Positions 16,586 to 25,036 of a DNA stretch of 64,000 nucleotides are shown in pieces. Source of the DNA: Vibrio sp. 10N.286.49.B3. GTDB lineage: Bacteria; Pseudomonadota; Gammaproteobacteria; Enterobacterales; Vibrionaceae. The number at the start of each line of letters is the position of its first letter. Position 1 is the stretch's first letter. The stretch is taken from assembly GCF_002873395.1 (NCBI RefSeq), contig NZ_MCUV01000008.1, forward strand, positions 37,586 to 101,585. The letters are read 5' to 3'. The notes under the pieces are model-generated. The model had not been told where the DNA came from. It did no database searches and was given only the letters and a program-made list of their open reading frames with translations. A program made the translations under genes and the position numbers.

Positions 16586-17832
16586 TGAATTTACATACGG
16601 ATGTGTTCCCTATTTATGAGTTTCCTACCAATACGGCGATCACTCCGCAAGTCGCGAGCCAGCAGGGTTGGTCAGATTGTCTACGTATTCAAGTTGTTCA
16701 GTCTTATCAGGGTTTTAAGTTAGATGTTGATCTCAAGATCCCTATGCGTGGCGTTACCGTATTATTTGGAGCGTCTGGTTGTGGTAAAACGACCTGTTTA
16801 CGAGCACTCGCGGGATTAAATCGATTTGATAGCGCGAATATTTCCTTTGGTAAAGAGGTTTGGCAAAATGCTGATGATTTTGTTCCTGTACACCAAAGAG
16901 ATATTGGTTATATTTTTCAAGAGCCTGCATTGTTTGCACATTTGTCGGTAAGAGATAATCTTCGTTTTGGTATGAAACGTATTGCTAAAAGCGAGCATAG
17001 GGTCGATATCGATGAATTACTTGTGCTGCTCAATGTTTCTCACCTTCTGGATCGCCGCCCAAGTGGGCTATCTGGAGGGGAAAAACAGCGTGTCGCCATA
17101 GCTAGAGCCTTGCTTACCTCTCCACGTGTATTACTGATGGATGAACCTTTATCTGCGCTTGATAGCCGAATTAAGCAAGAGATCCTTCCTTATCTAGAGC
17201 GATTGCATCAGTACCTACAAATCCCAATAGTGTATGTCACCCACAGTGTAGAGGAGCTAACTCGACTGGCTGATCACCTCGTTCTATTAAATGAAGGTTC
17301 CGTCATGGCACAGGGGGATCCAGCAACACTGATTATGTCAGCTAAATATCAATCAATCTTTGGTCAATCTGCAGGGGTGCTACTCAATGTGTGCCAAGCG
17401 CAAGAATTGTCTGATGGTTTGACTAAGGTATGGTGTGGTGATGATCCTCAGAATACTGTGGCGCTTTGGTTAGTCGATGATAGAGGGCTAACGCAAGAAC
17501 CAGCATGCCGTGCTGATCGCTTATCACAAGATAGGTATCGATGCCGGATCTTAGCGACTGATGTCAGTATTGCCCTGGAAAAACCAAAAAAATCGTCGAT
17601 TATAAACCTATTACCGGCACAAATTATTGCTATTAATGATGTGAACAATGGCAATGATACAACCCAAGAGCAGGAGACGGTGAGTAGGGGAGTTGCTGAA
17701 GTATTACTGACCCTTGAGCTTACCAATGGTGACGCATTGCTTGCACAGATCACAGCGGCTTCATTACGTCGCTTATCTTTGCAGGTAGGAAACAATATAT
17801 GGGCGCAGATTAAGGCTGTCGCAGTGTTGTAA
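16582..17832 (+). CDS. modC: Molybdate ABC transporter ATP-binding protein
   Basis: A 416-residue ATPase energising molybdate uptake. Walker A is FGASGCGKTT, the Q loop is YIFQEPALFAHLSV, the ABC signature is LSGGEKQRVAIARAL, Walker B is VLLMDEPLSALD, and the switch histidine is in YVTHS. A C-terminal Mop/TOBE domain (from ILATDVSIALEKP, then SIINLLPAQI) may sense bound molybdate. It is longer than usual ModC (about 350-365 residues) because of a roughly 30-residue N-terminal extension before LRIQVV and insertions in the linker and Mop parts. It ends before a strong terminator. Confidence 0.93.
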   Translation: MMNLHTDVFPIYEFPTNTAITPQVASQQGWSDCLRIQVVQSYQGFKLDVDLKIPMRGVTVLFGASGCGKTTCLRALAGLNRFDSANISFGKEVWQNADDFVPVHQRDIGYIFQEPALFAHLSVRDNLRFGMKRIAKSEHRVDIDELLVLLNVSHLLDRRPSGLSGGEKQRVAIARALLTSPRVLLMDEPLSALDSRIKQEILPYLERLHQYLQIPIVYVTHSVEELTRLADHLVLLNEGSVMAQGDPATLIMSAKYQSIFGQSAGVLLNVCQAQELSDGLTKVWCGDDPQNTVALWLVDDRGLTQEPACRADRLSQDRYRCRILATDVSIALEKPKKSSIINLLPAQIIAINDVNNGNDTTQEQETVSRGVAEVLLTLELTNGDALLAQITAASLRRLSLQVGNNIWAQIKAVAVL

Positions 17833-17866
17833 TTCCCTGTTTTCATGTGAGGTCAGGCGAGTTGAT

Positions 17867-17896
17867 AGGGGGGAGTTTACTTGGTTCCCCCTTTTT
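17867..17896 (+). terminator. Terminator between converging modC and nifQ
   Basis: AGGGGGGA pairs with TTCCCCCT across a short loop and is followed by TTTTT. It ends modABC. Confidence 0.85.
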
Positions 17897-17926
17897 ATAT
17901 TTGTTTAATATCGTTATGGATGGTCT

Positions 17927-18511
17927 CTATACGACGAAGCATTCACTATGAGAACTGCATTGGTCACAACTCGGTGCACGACAGATGTAATCACCATCAC
18001 GCTGACATAACTGCAGGTAGAAAAATCGTTTCCAACGCATATTATTGGTGTTCGATGCATGAAGGGTAGGAAGATAAATCTTGATCATCGTTGATAGGTC
18101 TGCACGACTGTTCATACCCAGATCTTTCCAGAGGTGTTGATTACCCAAGCTAGCACTCGCAAGTACCTGACAGAACGGCTCACCGTGCTCAGTGTTTGAG
18201 TTCAGATGCTCGAGAAACAGCGTCTTGAGTGCCAGCCATTCATCTTGTTTTAACTCTTGGAGTGTTGCTCTTAATTCGGTTTGGTTTTGGTGACGGTGTA
18301 TATCTAATTCATGGCATGGTGGCTTTACCAATTCAAAGCGATAGATGAGTTTCTGTAAAGTCTCATTGGATACGCCGAGCATTGTAGGAAGCGCTGTCTC
18401 ACACCGCCAGTAATGGTTATAAATACTTTGCCACAAGCCTGAAAGCATTTCATGTTGTGGTGTTGAGCTGTTTTTAATCAATCTTTGTCCCTTTTGTCGT
18501 ATGCGTAGCAA
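17927..18511 (-). CDS. nifQ: NifQ-like molybdenum donor for nitrogenase cofactor
   Basis: A 194-residue protein whose C-terminus carries the NifQ cysteine motif C-x4-C-x2-C-x5-C (CRAPSCDQCSSHSECF), which in the family holds a Mo-Fe-S cluster passed to the FeMo-cofactor scaffold. The helical segment LGNQHLWKDLGMNSRADLSTMI and MRWKRFFYLQLC also fit NifQ. The frame begins at a TTG (18511), so the exact start is uncertain. It lies tail-to-tail with modABC and has its own upstream -24/-12 element and TGT-N10-ACA site. NifQ beside a molybdate transporter makes a compact molybdenum-supply module for nitrogen fixation; structural nif genes are not in this window. Confidence 0.85.
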   Translation of the reverse strand: MLRIRQKGQRLIKNSSTPQHEMLSGLWQSIYNHYWRCETALPTMLGVSNETLQKLIYRFELVKPPCHELDIHRHQNQTELRATLQELKQDEWLALKTLFLEHLNSNTEHGEPFCQVLASASLGNQHLWKDLGMNSRADLSTMIKIYLPTLHASNTNNMRWKRFFYLQLCQRDGDYICRAPSCDQCSSHSECFVV

Positions 18512-18605
18512 TAGAGTTGGATTGGCACCTACTAAGATATCTCAATCAGAACTCGTTGGAAGTTAACTGACAATACCTTAGACAGCCGTCGTTATTATTT
18601 GGTAT

Positions 18606-18621
18606 TGCAAATAACGCTCCA
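18606..18621 (-). promoter_or_regulatory. Candidate sigma-54 promoter of nifQ
   Basis: On the minus strand the site reads TGGAGCGTTATTTGCA, keeping GG and GC doublets ten bases apart and matching TGGCACGNNNNTTGCW at 10 of 12 defined positions. It lies about 95 bp upstream of the likely nifQ start. The rest of 18512-18828 holds no gene. Confidence 0.6.
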
Positions 18622-18691
18622 TATTTTTATTGCTATTAATCAGCCAATAAAAGGGGTTTGTTGTGTTTTCTACATTAAGTTTGCTTTGAAT

Positions 18692-18707
18692 TGTTCGGTT
18701 TACGACA
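18692..18707 (-). promoter_or_regulatory. Candidate NifA upstream activator site for nifQ
   Basis: TGTTCGGTTTACGACA fits TGT-N10-ACA and is alike to the modA site in the TACGACA half and the TGT-N-CG half. It lies 71 bp upstream of the -24 element. Confidence 0.6.
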
Positions 18708-18828
18708 ATCCATGTAACAAGAAGGTCAGTCGATTAACGTCAGTTTATTTAAATTAAAATAGTGGCTAAAAAGAGCAGGGATGACCGGAGTAAACAGAGT
18801 TAGCTTGCTCCGGTAAACTTAAAAGGGG

Positions 18829-19215
18829 TTAAAAATAAACGCGGAAGCCTGCTTTTGCTTCAAGCTCAAAGGCCAACTCATCTAAGTATAATGCTGGAGC
18901 TAAATCAACATAAAAGCCTACAGGTTTAACACGAAACTCTGCCCCTATCCCTGGCGTAATTGCGATGTTATGTTTATTTCTATCAATATACTGACCGCCG
19001 ATAAATAGGTATAGCGGTGTGTTTTGTACTGCATAAGTTTTATTAGCAGCGATACCAAAGTTATCTTCAAGACTGATGTTAAATCGGTAACTGTTGTGTT
19101 TAATATCGATCCCACCAAATGGGTCACCAACAACGAGGCCTACACCCGTTTCAGCACTTGCGGCCAACGGTGTAACTAGGCCTAAAGCCAACATAAGAGT
19201 GATTATTCTTTTCAT
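18829..19215 (-). CDS. Small outer-membrane/periplasmic protein of unknown role
   Basis: A 128-residue protein with a clear Sec signal peptide (MKRIITLMLALGLVTPLAASA, cut before ET). The mature 107 residues alternate polar and apolar residues as beta strands do (NISLEDNFGIAAN, YLFIGGQYIDRN, FYVDLAPALYL) and the protein ends in GFRVYF. A C-terminal phenylalanine is typical of proteins folded by the BAM complex. It is probably a small beta-barrel or half-barrel. I do not recognise the family with certainty and cannot assign a function. It stands alone on the minus strand. Confidence 0.75.
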   Translation of the reverse strand: MKRIITLMLALGLVTPLAASAETGVGLVVGDPFGGIDIKHNSYRFNISLEDNFGIAANKTYAVQNTPLYLFIGGQYIDRNKHNIAITPGIGAEFRVKPVGFYVDLAPALYLDELAFELEAKAGFRVYF

Positions 19216-19436
19216 TTTATTCCCACAGCTTTATAAAAACGGGCACACTACAGGAGTAAACCAGATATCGTGTCAATAAAATCAAGTATTCACGGACGTT
19301 TTACACTTCTGGTTAGGTTTTATTCAAACATGACTTTTCGTTGATAATTGGGGCAGGGAGGTAGATTGCTTATAACGTGGTAGCTTATTTAAAAACGAGT
19401 AAAAACACCTCATTTACTATCTACCGAGGGAAATAT

Positions 19437-20333
19437 TTACATCTGCTCAAAGCGATCTTTCACAAAGTCAATGAAAGTTCGAATTCGGCTTGGTTGATAG
19501 CGGTCTCGATGATAGATTGCTGAAAAGTCGACCTTAGGCACCACCCATTCTTCAAACACTTGCAGCAGTTGTCCGTCATTCAGTTCTTGTAGGCAATAAA
19601 TGGTTGGAACACGAATAATTCCGTTGCCCGACTTAGCGCCTTGCACTAATACTCGACCATTTTTACATTGCATCCGCCCCGTCACATGCACATCGACTGT
19701 TTTCTTGGTGTCGTCCAGTGCTTGAAAACTCCACTTACGCACCGAACCCGTCAAGCAATCATGATGGATGAGATCTTTAGGATGGTTTGGCTTCCCTTTA
19801 CGGGCGAAATACTCAGGGCTGGCCAGTGTTCCCATTTCAATATCCAATAACTTTCTCGCGATAAAGCCCGCATCTTCTAAACTCCCCATACGAAAAGCGA
19901 TATCGAATGCACCTTCAATCAGATCGACTCGATTACTACTGAAATCAAGGCAGATGCTGATATCTGGATAGAGTTGCATGAATTCATTGACCAGTTCCGC
20001 AATGATCACCTCTCCAAGGTAACCACCGACACAGTTTACTTTGATGTCGCCGCGCACTTCTTCTACATTATCTACAGCAGCAATTAGAGCTTGGTCTATA
20101 TTATTTAGCGCTTGCTCACATCTGGCATATAAGTCTTGCCCTGCATGCGTTAGCCTTAAGGTTCGAGTCGTGCGAATAAACAGCGTCACCCCCATCTGTT
20201 TCTCTAGGCTACTTACTTGGCGTGACACATGGGAACGAGAAACATTAAGCGCCTCCGCTGCTTTAGTGAAGTTACCTAAACGAGCAATAAGCACGAAAGA
20301 ACGAATATCAGATAGATTAATTTGATTGAGCAT
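19437..20333 (-). CDS. LysR-family transcriptional regulator
   Basis: A 298-residue LysR-type regulator. The N-terminal winged helix-turn-helix is visible in LIARLGNFTKAAEALNVSRSHVSRQVSSLEKQ (split: FTKAAEALNVSRSHVSRQ, residues 22-39). The effector-binding domain starts near residue 90 (GDIKVNCVGGYLGEVI). It is transcribed divergently from the short-chain dehydrogenase at 20552, the usual arrangement for a LysR regulator and its target. A palindrome TTGTAAACTTACAA sits at 20348-20361, just upstream of its own start, and could be its binding site. The inducer is unknown. Confidence 0.92.
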   Translation of the reverse strand: MLNQINLSDIRSFVLIARLGNFTKAAEALNVSRSHVSRQVSSLEKQMGVTLFIRTTRTLRLTHAGQDLYARCEQALNNIDQALIAAVDNVEEVRGDIKVNCVGGYLGEVIIAELVNEFMQLYPDISICLDFSSNRVDLIEGAFDIAFRMGSLEDAGFIARKLLDIEMGTLASPEYFARKGKPNHPKDLIHHDCLTGSVRKWSFQALDDTKKTVDVHVTGRMQCKNGRVLVQGAKSGNGIIRVPTIYCLQELNDGQLLQVFEEWVVPKVDFSAIYHRDRYQPSRIRTFIDFVKDRFEQM

Positions 20334-20347
20334 AGTCGCCAGCTTAC

Positions 20348-20361
20348 TTGTAAACTTACAA
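20348..20361. promoter_or_regulatory. Candidate LysR operator
   Basis: TTGTAAACTTACAA is a TTGTAA-N2-TTACAA palindrome in the divergent region between the LysR gene and the SDR gene. Position and symmetry suggest an autoregulatory LysR site. Confidence 0.45.
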
Positions 20362-20551
20362 AGTTATAAAATGAACGTATTTATTGTTGCACCACAACAA
20401 CAGTGTTTCAAGTAAAGTGCTATATATCAACAATGCAATTTTCCTTAATATACCTCCATCGCAACGAAGCAAGGCAACAAGCACTTGATTCGAATGCACT
20501 TAAACAATACGTCGTAGCCAATCGATGCAATAAAAGTACAGAGGAAATAAA

Positions 20552-21271
20552 ATGAAAAAACTAATCGTAATTACAGGTGCAAGCTCTGGTATTGGTGAAG
20601 CAATTGCTCGTCGTCTAAGTGATGAAGGTCACCCTCTGCTACTTTTAGCTCGTCGTGTTGATCGTCTTGAAGCGCTGAAGCTACCAAACTCACTGTCTGT
20701 GAAAGTAGATGTAACAGACAAAGCGTCTTTTGATGCGGCAATCGCACAAGGTGAAGCGAAGTTTGGCCCTGTCGATGCGCTTATCAACAATGCTGGTGCA
20801 ATGCTTCTTGGTCAAATCGATACGCAAGACGCGCAAGAGTGGAAGACAATGTTCGATGTGAACGTGATCGGTCTTTTAAACGGCATGCAGTCTGTTCTTG
20901 CTCCTATGATGGAACGTAACACTGGTACTATCATCAACATCAGCTCTATCGCGGGTAAGAAAACATTCCCAAGCCATGCTGCTTACTGTGGTACTAAGTT
21001 CGCGGTTCACGCTATTTCTGAGAATGTTCGTGAAGAAGTGGCGGCTTCAAATGTTCGTGTTACGACTATCGCACCGGGTGCTGTAGAAACTGAGCTTCTG
21101 TCTCACACAACATCTCAAGAGATTAAAGACGGTTACGATTCTTGGAAAGAAGACATGGGTGGTGTATTGGCAGCGGACGATATTGCTCGCGCTGTCTCAT
21201 TCGCTTACCAGCAACCACAGAATGTATGTATCCGTGAGATCGCCCTAGCACCAACTAAGCAACAGCCATAG
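20552..21271 (+). CDS. Short-chain dehydrogenase/reductase (YdfG-like)
   Basis: A 239-residue SDR enzyme using NAD(P)H. The cofactor motif is TGASSGIGEA (residues 8-17), followed by ARRVDRL (basic residues suggesting NADPH), NNAGAM, the catalytic serine in INISSIAG and the Y-x3-K pair in AAYCGTKFA. The length matches the 3-hydroxy acid dehydrogenase/YdfG group. It is divergent from a LysR regulator that probably controls it, and it is closed by a long terminator hairpin at 21309-21344. The substrate is not evident. Confidence 0.9.
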   Translation: MKKLIVITGASSGIGEAIARRLSDEGHPLLLLARRVDRLEALKLPNSLSVKVDVTDKASFDAAIAQGEAKFGPVDALINNAGAMLLGQIDTQDAQEWKTMFDVNVIGLLNGMQSVLAPMMERNTGTIINISSIAGKKTFPSHAAYCGTKFAVHAISENVREEVAASNVRVTTIAPGAVETELLSHTTSQEIKDGYDSWKEDMGGVLAADDIARAVSFAYQQPQNVCIREIALAPTKQQP

Positions 21272-21308
21272 TAGCGAATCATCACGCATATATTTGTGAA
21301 GTATAAAT

Positions 21309-21344
21309 AAAAGCGCCACTACTCAAAAAAGTAGTGGCGCTTTT
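21309..21344 (+). terminator. Strong bidirectional terminator
   Basis: A perfect 14-bp stem, AAAAGCGCCACTAC with GTAGTGGCGCTTTT, around an 8-nt A-rich loop, 38 nt after the SDR stop. Confidence 0.9.
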
Positions 21345-21643
21345 GTTTTGATTAAGTCTTAGTATCCACTTTAGATACCGAATGTAAAAATAAGATGGAG
21401 GTCATGTTATTAGGACGATAGGGCAAATATAACAAGATCATATTCTCATTTATGGATGCTTAGCCTATTTGTAGTATTAAAATATGTAATTATGTTTCAA
21501 GACAAATGGGGAGCATAGTCCTCGCCAACATCAAACGATGTATTAAAACATTGGTGGTATTTTCACATGATACCAACCTAGAAAACACATTTTATTATTA
21601 CAAACTTTTGCTCAGATTTGAGTACGATTAGGTGAATAAACTA
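21345..21643. other. Upstream region of the alginate lyase gene
   Basis: About 300 bp, A+T-rich, with no coding frame and no palindrome that I would call an operator. It presumably holds the lyase promoter. Confidence 0.4.
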
Positions 21644-23206
21644 ATGAAAAAAACATTTCTCAAAACTTTGCTAGCGTCTTCTGTTGTTGTCGCTGTTGGC
21701 TGTGCATCTACCTCTGCACCTGAATTTCCAAACAACAAAGAAACAGGCGTTGCAATCCTAACTCCAGTCGCTCTTACAGCATCAAGTCACGATGGTAATG
21801 GCCCAGACCGCTTATTTGATCAGGATCTAACCACACGCTGGTCTTCTGCTGGTGAAGGCGAGTGGGCAATGTTGGACTATGGTTCAGTGCAAGAATTTGA
21901 CGCTGTTCAAGCTGCATTCAGTAAAGGCAACGAGCGCCAATCTAAATTTGATATTCAAGTTAGTGTTGATGGCGAAAACTGGACAACAGTACTAGCGGAT
22001 CAAATGAGTTCAGGTCTTGCACTTGGTCTAGAGCGTTTCCAATTTGAGCCAGCAGTTAAAGCTCGCTATGTAAAGTACGTTGGTAACGGTAACACCAAGA
22101 GTGGTTGGAACAGTTTAACGGAACTAGCTGCGGTTAACTGTAACGTTAACGCTTGCCCTACTAGTCACATCATCACTCCAGAAGTCGTTGCAGCTGAAGC
22201 GACTATGATAGCTGAAATGAAAGCTGCAGAGAAAGCACAAAAAGAAGCACGCAAAGACCTACGTACTGGTAACTTCGGCGTAGCTGCTGTTTATCCTTGT
22301 GATACAACGGTTAAATGTAGTACCCGTGAAGCGATTCCACAAGTGACTGGTCTACCAGCGACACCTAAAGCTGGTAATGCACCTAGTGAGAACTTTGACT
22401 TAAGTCATTGGTATCTATCTCAACCATTTGACCACGACAAAAATGGCAAGCCAGATGACGTTTCTGAGTGGAACCTTGCAAGCGGTTACCAACACCCAGA
22501 AATCTTCTACACTGCTGATGATGGCGGTCTAGTATTCAAGTCTTATGTTAAAGGTGTTCGTACATCTAAAAACACTAAATACGCTCGTACCGAACTTCGT
22601 GAAATGATGCGTCGTGGTGACCAGTCTATTAAAACGAAAGGCGTTAATAAAAATAACTGGGTATTCTCTAGTGCTCCTGAAGCGGACCTAGAAGCTGCTG
22701 CTGGTATTGATGGCGTTCTAGAAGCAACGTTGAAAATTGACCACGCAACAACGACGGGTAACGCGAACGAAGTAGGTCGCTTTATCATTGGTCAGATCCA
22801 CGATCAAAACGATGAGCCAATTCGTCTGTACTACCGTAAACTGCCTAACCAAGCAACAGGTGCTGTTTACTTTGCACACGAAAGCCAAGATGCAACAAAA
22901 GAGGACTTCTACCCTCTTGTTGGCGACTTGACGGCTGAAGTTGGCGAGGATGGTATCGCTCTTGGTGAGAAATTCAGCTACCGTATTCAAGTCGTTGGTA
23001 ACGAGATGACAGTTACACTAATGCGTGAAGGCAAAGACGACGTTGTACAAGTCGTTGATATGAGCGAAAGTGGCTATGATGCAGGCGGTAAGTACATGTA
23101 CTTCAAAGCTGGTGTTTATAACCAAAATATCAGCGGTGATTTAGACGATTACTCACAAGCAACGTTCTACCAGCTAGACGTTTCTCACGATACTTACACT
23201 AAGTAA
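21644..23206 (+). CDS. CBM32-PL7 alginate lyase lipoprotein
   Basis: A secreted lipoprotein (520 residues from the ATG at 21644, which follows AGGTG; a GTG at 21632 is also in frame). The lipobox is VVAVGCAS (Cys near residue 20). Residues about 35-160 form an F5/8 type C (CBM32) carbohydrate-binding domain (SSHDGNGPDRLFDQDLTTRW in part). A charged helical linker (about 175-205, EMKAAEKAQKEARKDL) precedes the PL7 lyase domain, which shows all three family motifs: RTELRE (about 315), QIH (about 384) and YMYFKAGVYNQ (about 485). It cleaves alginate by beta-elimination at the cell surface, a common Vibrio trait. It stands alone and is followed by a terminator. Confidence 0.95.
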   Translation: MKKTFLKTLLASSVVVAVGCASTSAPEFPNNKETGVAILTPVALTASSHDGNGPDRLFDQDLTTRWSSAGEGEWAMLDYGSVQEFDAVQAAFSKGNERQSKFDIQVSVDGENWTTVLADQMSSGLALGLERFQFEPAVKARYVKYVGNGNTKSGWNSLTELAAVNCNVNACPTSHIITPEVVAAEATMIAEMKAAEKAQKEARKDLRTGNFGVAAVYPCDTTVKCSTREAIPQVTGLPATPKAGNAPSENFDLSHWYLSQPFDHDKNGKPDDVSEWNLASGYQHPEIFYTADDGGLVFKSYVKGVRTSKNTKYARTELREMMRRGDQSIKTKGVNKNNWVFSSAPEADLEAAAGIDGVLEATLKIDHATTTGNANEVGRFIIGQIHDQNDEPIRLYYRKLPNQATGAVYFAHESQDATKEDFYPLVGDLTAEVGEDGIALGEKFSYRIQVVGNEMTVTLMREGKDDVVQVVDMSESGYDAGGKYMYFKAGVYNQNISGDLDDYSQATFYQLDVSHDTYTK

Positions 23207-23276
23207 TACCAACACTTACTGAACATGACATTAGCAAAGACGATGTCATGTCGGTGAGTTTAGAGTATAAATATAG

Positions 23277-23309
23277 AATCGGAAGCCATTTATGGTTTCC
23301 GATTTTTTG
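23277..23309 (+). terminator. Terminator after alginate lyase
   Basis: AATCGGAA-g-CCAT pairs with ATGG-TTTCCGATT and is followed by a T run. A second inverted repeat, CATGACAT/ATGTCATG, lies just upstream at 23224-23250. The rest of 23310-23518 shows no feature. Confidence 0.85.
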
Positions 23310-23518
23310 TATATCTAGCCTGGTAGGCAAGTGAAATACGCCTCTGTAGGTTCGAGGTAGCTTAGTGAGTAAAACCGTTGATATAAAAATCATTCGTGAG
23401 CCGATTATATGCTAGGGCGGTAAAGTAAATCCGAACAAGTGACTGTTTTATCTGGTGATGGTCGATTTGTAAGCACGCGTTTGTTAAGCTCGCACAAAAC
23501 AGTCATTAGGATGGATCC

Positions 23519-24790
23519 ATGACCAACAATGCTAAACTCAGTATATTCCAAGGCGCTAATTTACTTCTTTCTGCGTTATTGGGCTCGAGTATCCTTATCA
23601 TTCCCGCATTAGCAGCAACGGAATCAGGTATCTATTCATTGCTTGGCTGGGTATTGATTATCCTAGTCATGATCCCTATCGTCATCACCTTCACAGGCCT
23701 TGGGCGTGAATACCCGCACGAGGGAGGCACAGCGCATTATGTTAGTCATGCTTTTGGTCAGCCAGCGTCAAAAGCTATTGCGTGGTTATACCTTGCTATC
23801 GCACCGATTGGCCCGCCTGTTGTTTTTATTACTGGTGCGAGCTATCTAAACCAACTCATCGATCTGCCAGGTATTCCTTCATTATCACTTGAACTGATTA
23901 TTTTACTGTTGATCACTGGAATGAACTTTGCACACTTGAAAACATCAGCTCGTTTTCAGAGCTTTATATCCTGGGGGCTCATTATTACGATCCTTGTGGT
24001 GACGCTGATGAGTCTTGGCAAAACTAGTCCTACCATTGATATCGCAGCCAATAATCCTTTTTCTGCTACAAAGCTTGGCGCATCGATAGCGATTATGTTT
24101 TGGTCTTTCGTTGGCATTGAAGCGATTTGCCATGTCGCAAATGAGTTTAAGAACCCTAAACGAGACTTCCCTAAAGCCGTTGCGGTTGGCGTTGGTGCTG
24201 CCGCTTGCCTATACATATGCGTAAGTTACGCAGTGATAGTGCACAATGCGTATGGCAACGAAGCAAGTAATCTTAATTCAATCACTTATTTGGCAGAAAT
24301 TGGTCTTGGGTCAATGGGGAAAAAACTTGTCGCGCTTCTCGGATTTCTTGGCTGTTTTTGCGCAGTCAATCTGTACGTGATGAGCTTTGTACGTATGCTG
24401 TATAGCTTATTTGAACGCCATGGTGAGCAACATATACTCCGAAAAAAGAGTACATCGGGAACTGCCGTTGTTGCCCTGCTGCTTATTTCAACAAGCATTG
24501 CCATCGTTCTCATCTTATGCGATAGCTTGAACCTCTCTTTTGAGGTACTCCTAAGCATCGCTAATGCCATGTTTGTGATTATCTATCTAGCAGCAAGTCT
24601 TTCTGGGCTACGGTTATTAAGTGGTATTCCACGTATTGCCGCCGGATTAGCGAGTATTTTCTGTCTAGCCATCCTTTTTAATACTGGGATCTCGGGCTTG
24701 AGCGCCAGTATTATTCTATGTGCTTTGTTTCTTTATTTTAATATAAGTAAATCTCAGCGTCGCCGCACTGTAGTGAATAAGAGGATTTGA
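23519..24790 (+). CDS. Amino-acid exporter of the APC family (YjeH-like)
   Basis: A 423-residue membrane protein with about 12 helices. The first helix pair (QGANLLLSALLGSSILIIPALAA) carries the glycine-rich APC signature, followed by YPHEGGTAHYVSHAFG, FWSFVGIEAICHVANEFKNPKR and a charged loop. This pattern and length fit YjeH, an exporter of L-methionine and branched-chain amino acids. It stands alone between the alginate lyase and the macA operon. The family is clear; the direction and range of transport are taken from the E. coli relative. Confidence 0.82.
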   Translation: MTNNAKLSIFQGANLLLSALLGSSILIIPALAATESGIYSLLGWVLIILVMIPIVITFTGLGREYPHEGGTAHYVSHAFGQPASKAIAWLYLAIAPIGPPVVFITGASYLNQLIDLPGIPSLSLELIILLLITGMNFAHLKTSARFQSFISWGLIITILVVTLMSLGKTSPTIDIAANNPFSATKLGASIAIMFWSFVGIEAICHVANEFKNPKRDFPKAVAVGVGAAACLYICVSYAVIVHNAYGNEASNLNSITYLAEIGLGSMGKKLVALLGFLGCFCAVNLYVMSFVRMLYSLFERHGEQHILRKKSTSGTAVVALLLISTSIAIVLILCDSLNLSFEVLLSIANAMFVIIYLAASLSGLRLLSGIPRIAAGLASIFCLAILFNTGISGLSASIILCALFLYFNISKSQRRRTVVNKRI

Positions 24791-24882
24791 CCAGTTACAT
24801 GCAGGCTAGTTGTCTGGTTTCAATAGTTGAAGGGTAATCCGAAAAGTCAGAATTCCCACGGTTGTGGCTAGTTACTTTTCTT

Positions 24883-24915
24883 ATCACCACACAATCACCA
24901 CACAATCACCACACA
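24883..24915 (+). repeat. Three perfect 11-bp tandem repeats upstream of macA
   Basis: ATCACCACACA occurs three times without gap, about 120 bp upstream of macA. The period is close to one DNA turn, so three copies line up on one face, as in binding sites of OmpR-family response regulators. The operon encodes such a regulator. Confidence 0.6.
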
Positions 24916-25036
24916 ATTCAACCTAATCCAACAAAAATAACTTATTATCAGTTACTTATGATGATGTATTGTCTCAAAATTCCCTCACATTTTTCAGTTA
25001 TCCTAACGACAGTTAAAAAATTGGGAAAACTTGTGC

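Noticed and set aside
24768..24784. CACTGTAGTGAATAAG shared with 34707-34722
   Set aside because: A 16-base match between two places in 64 kb can occur by chance; no further similarity flanks it.
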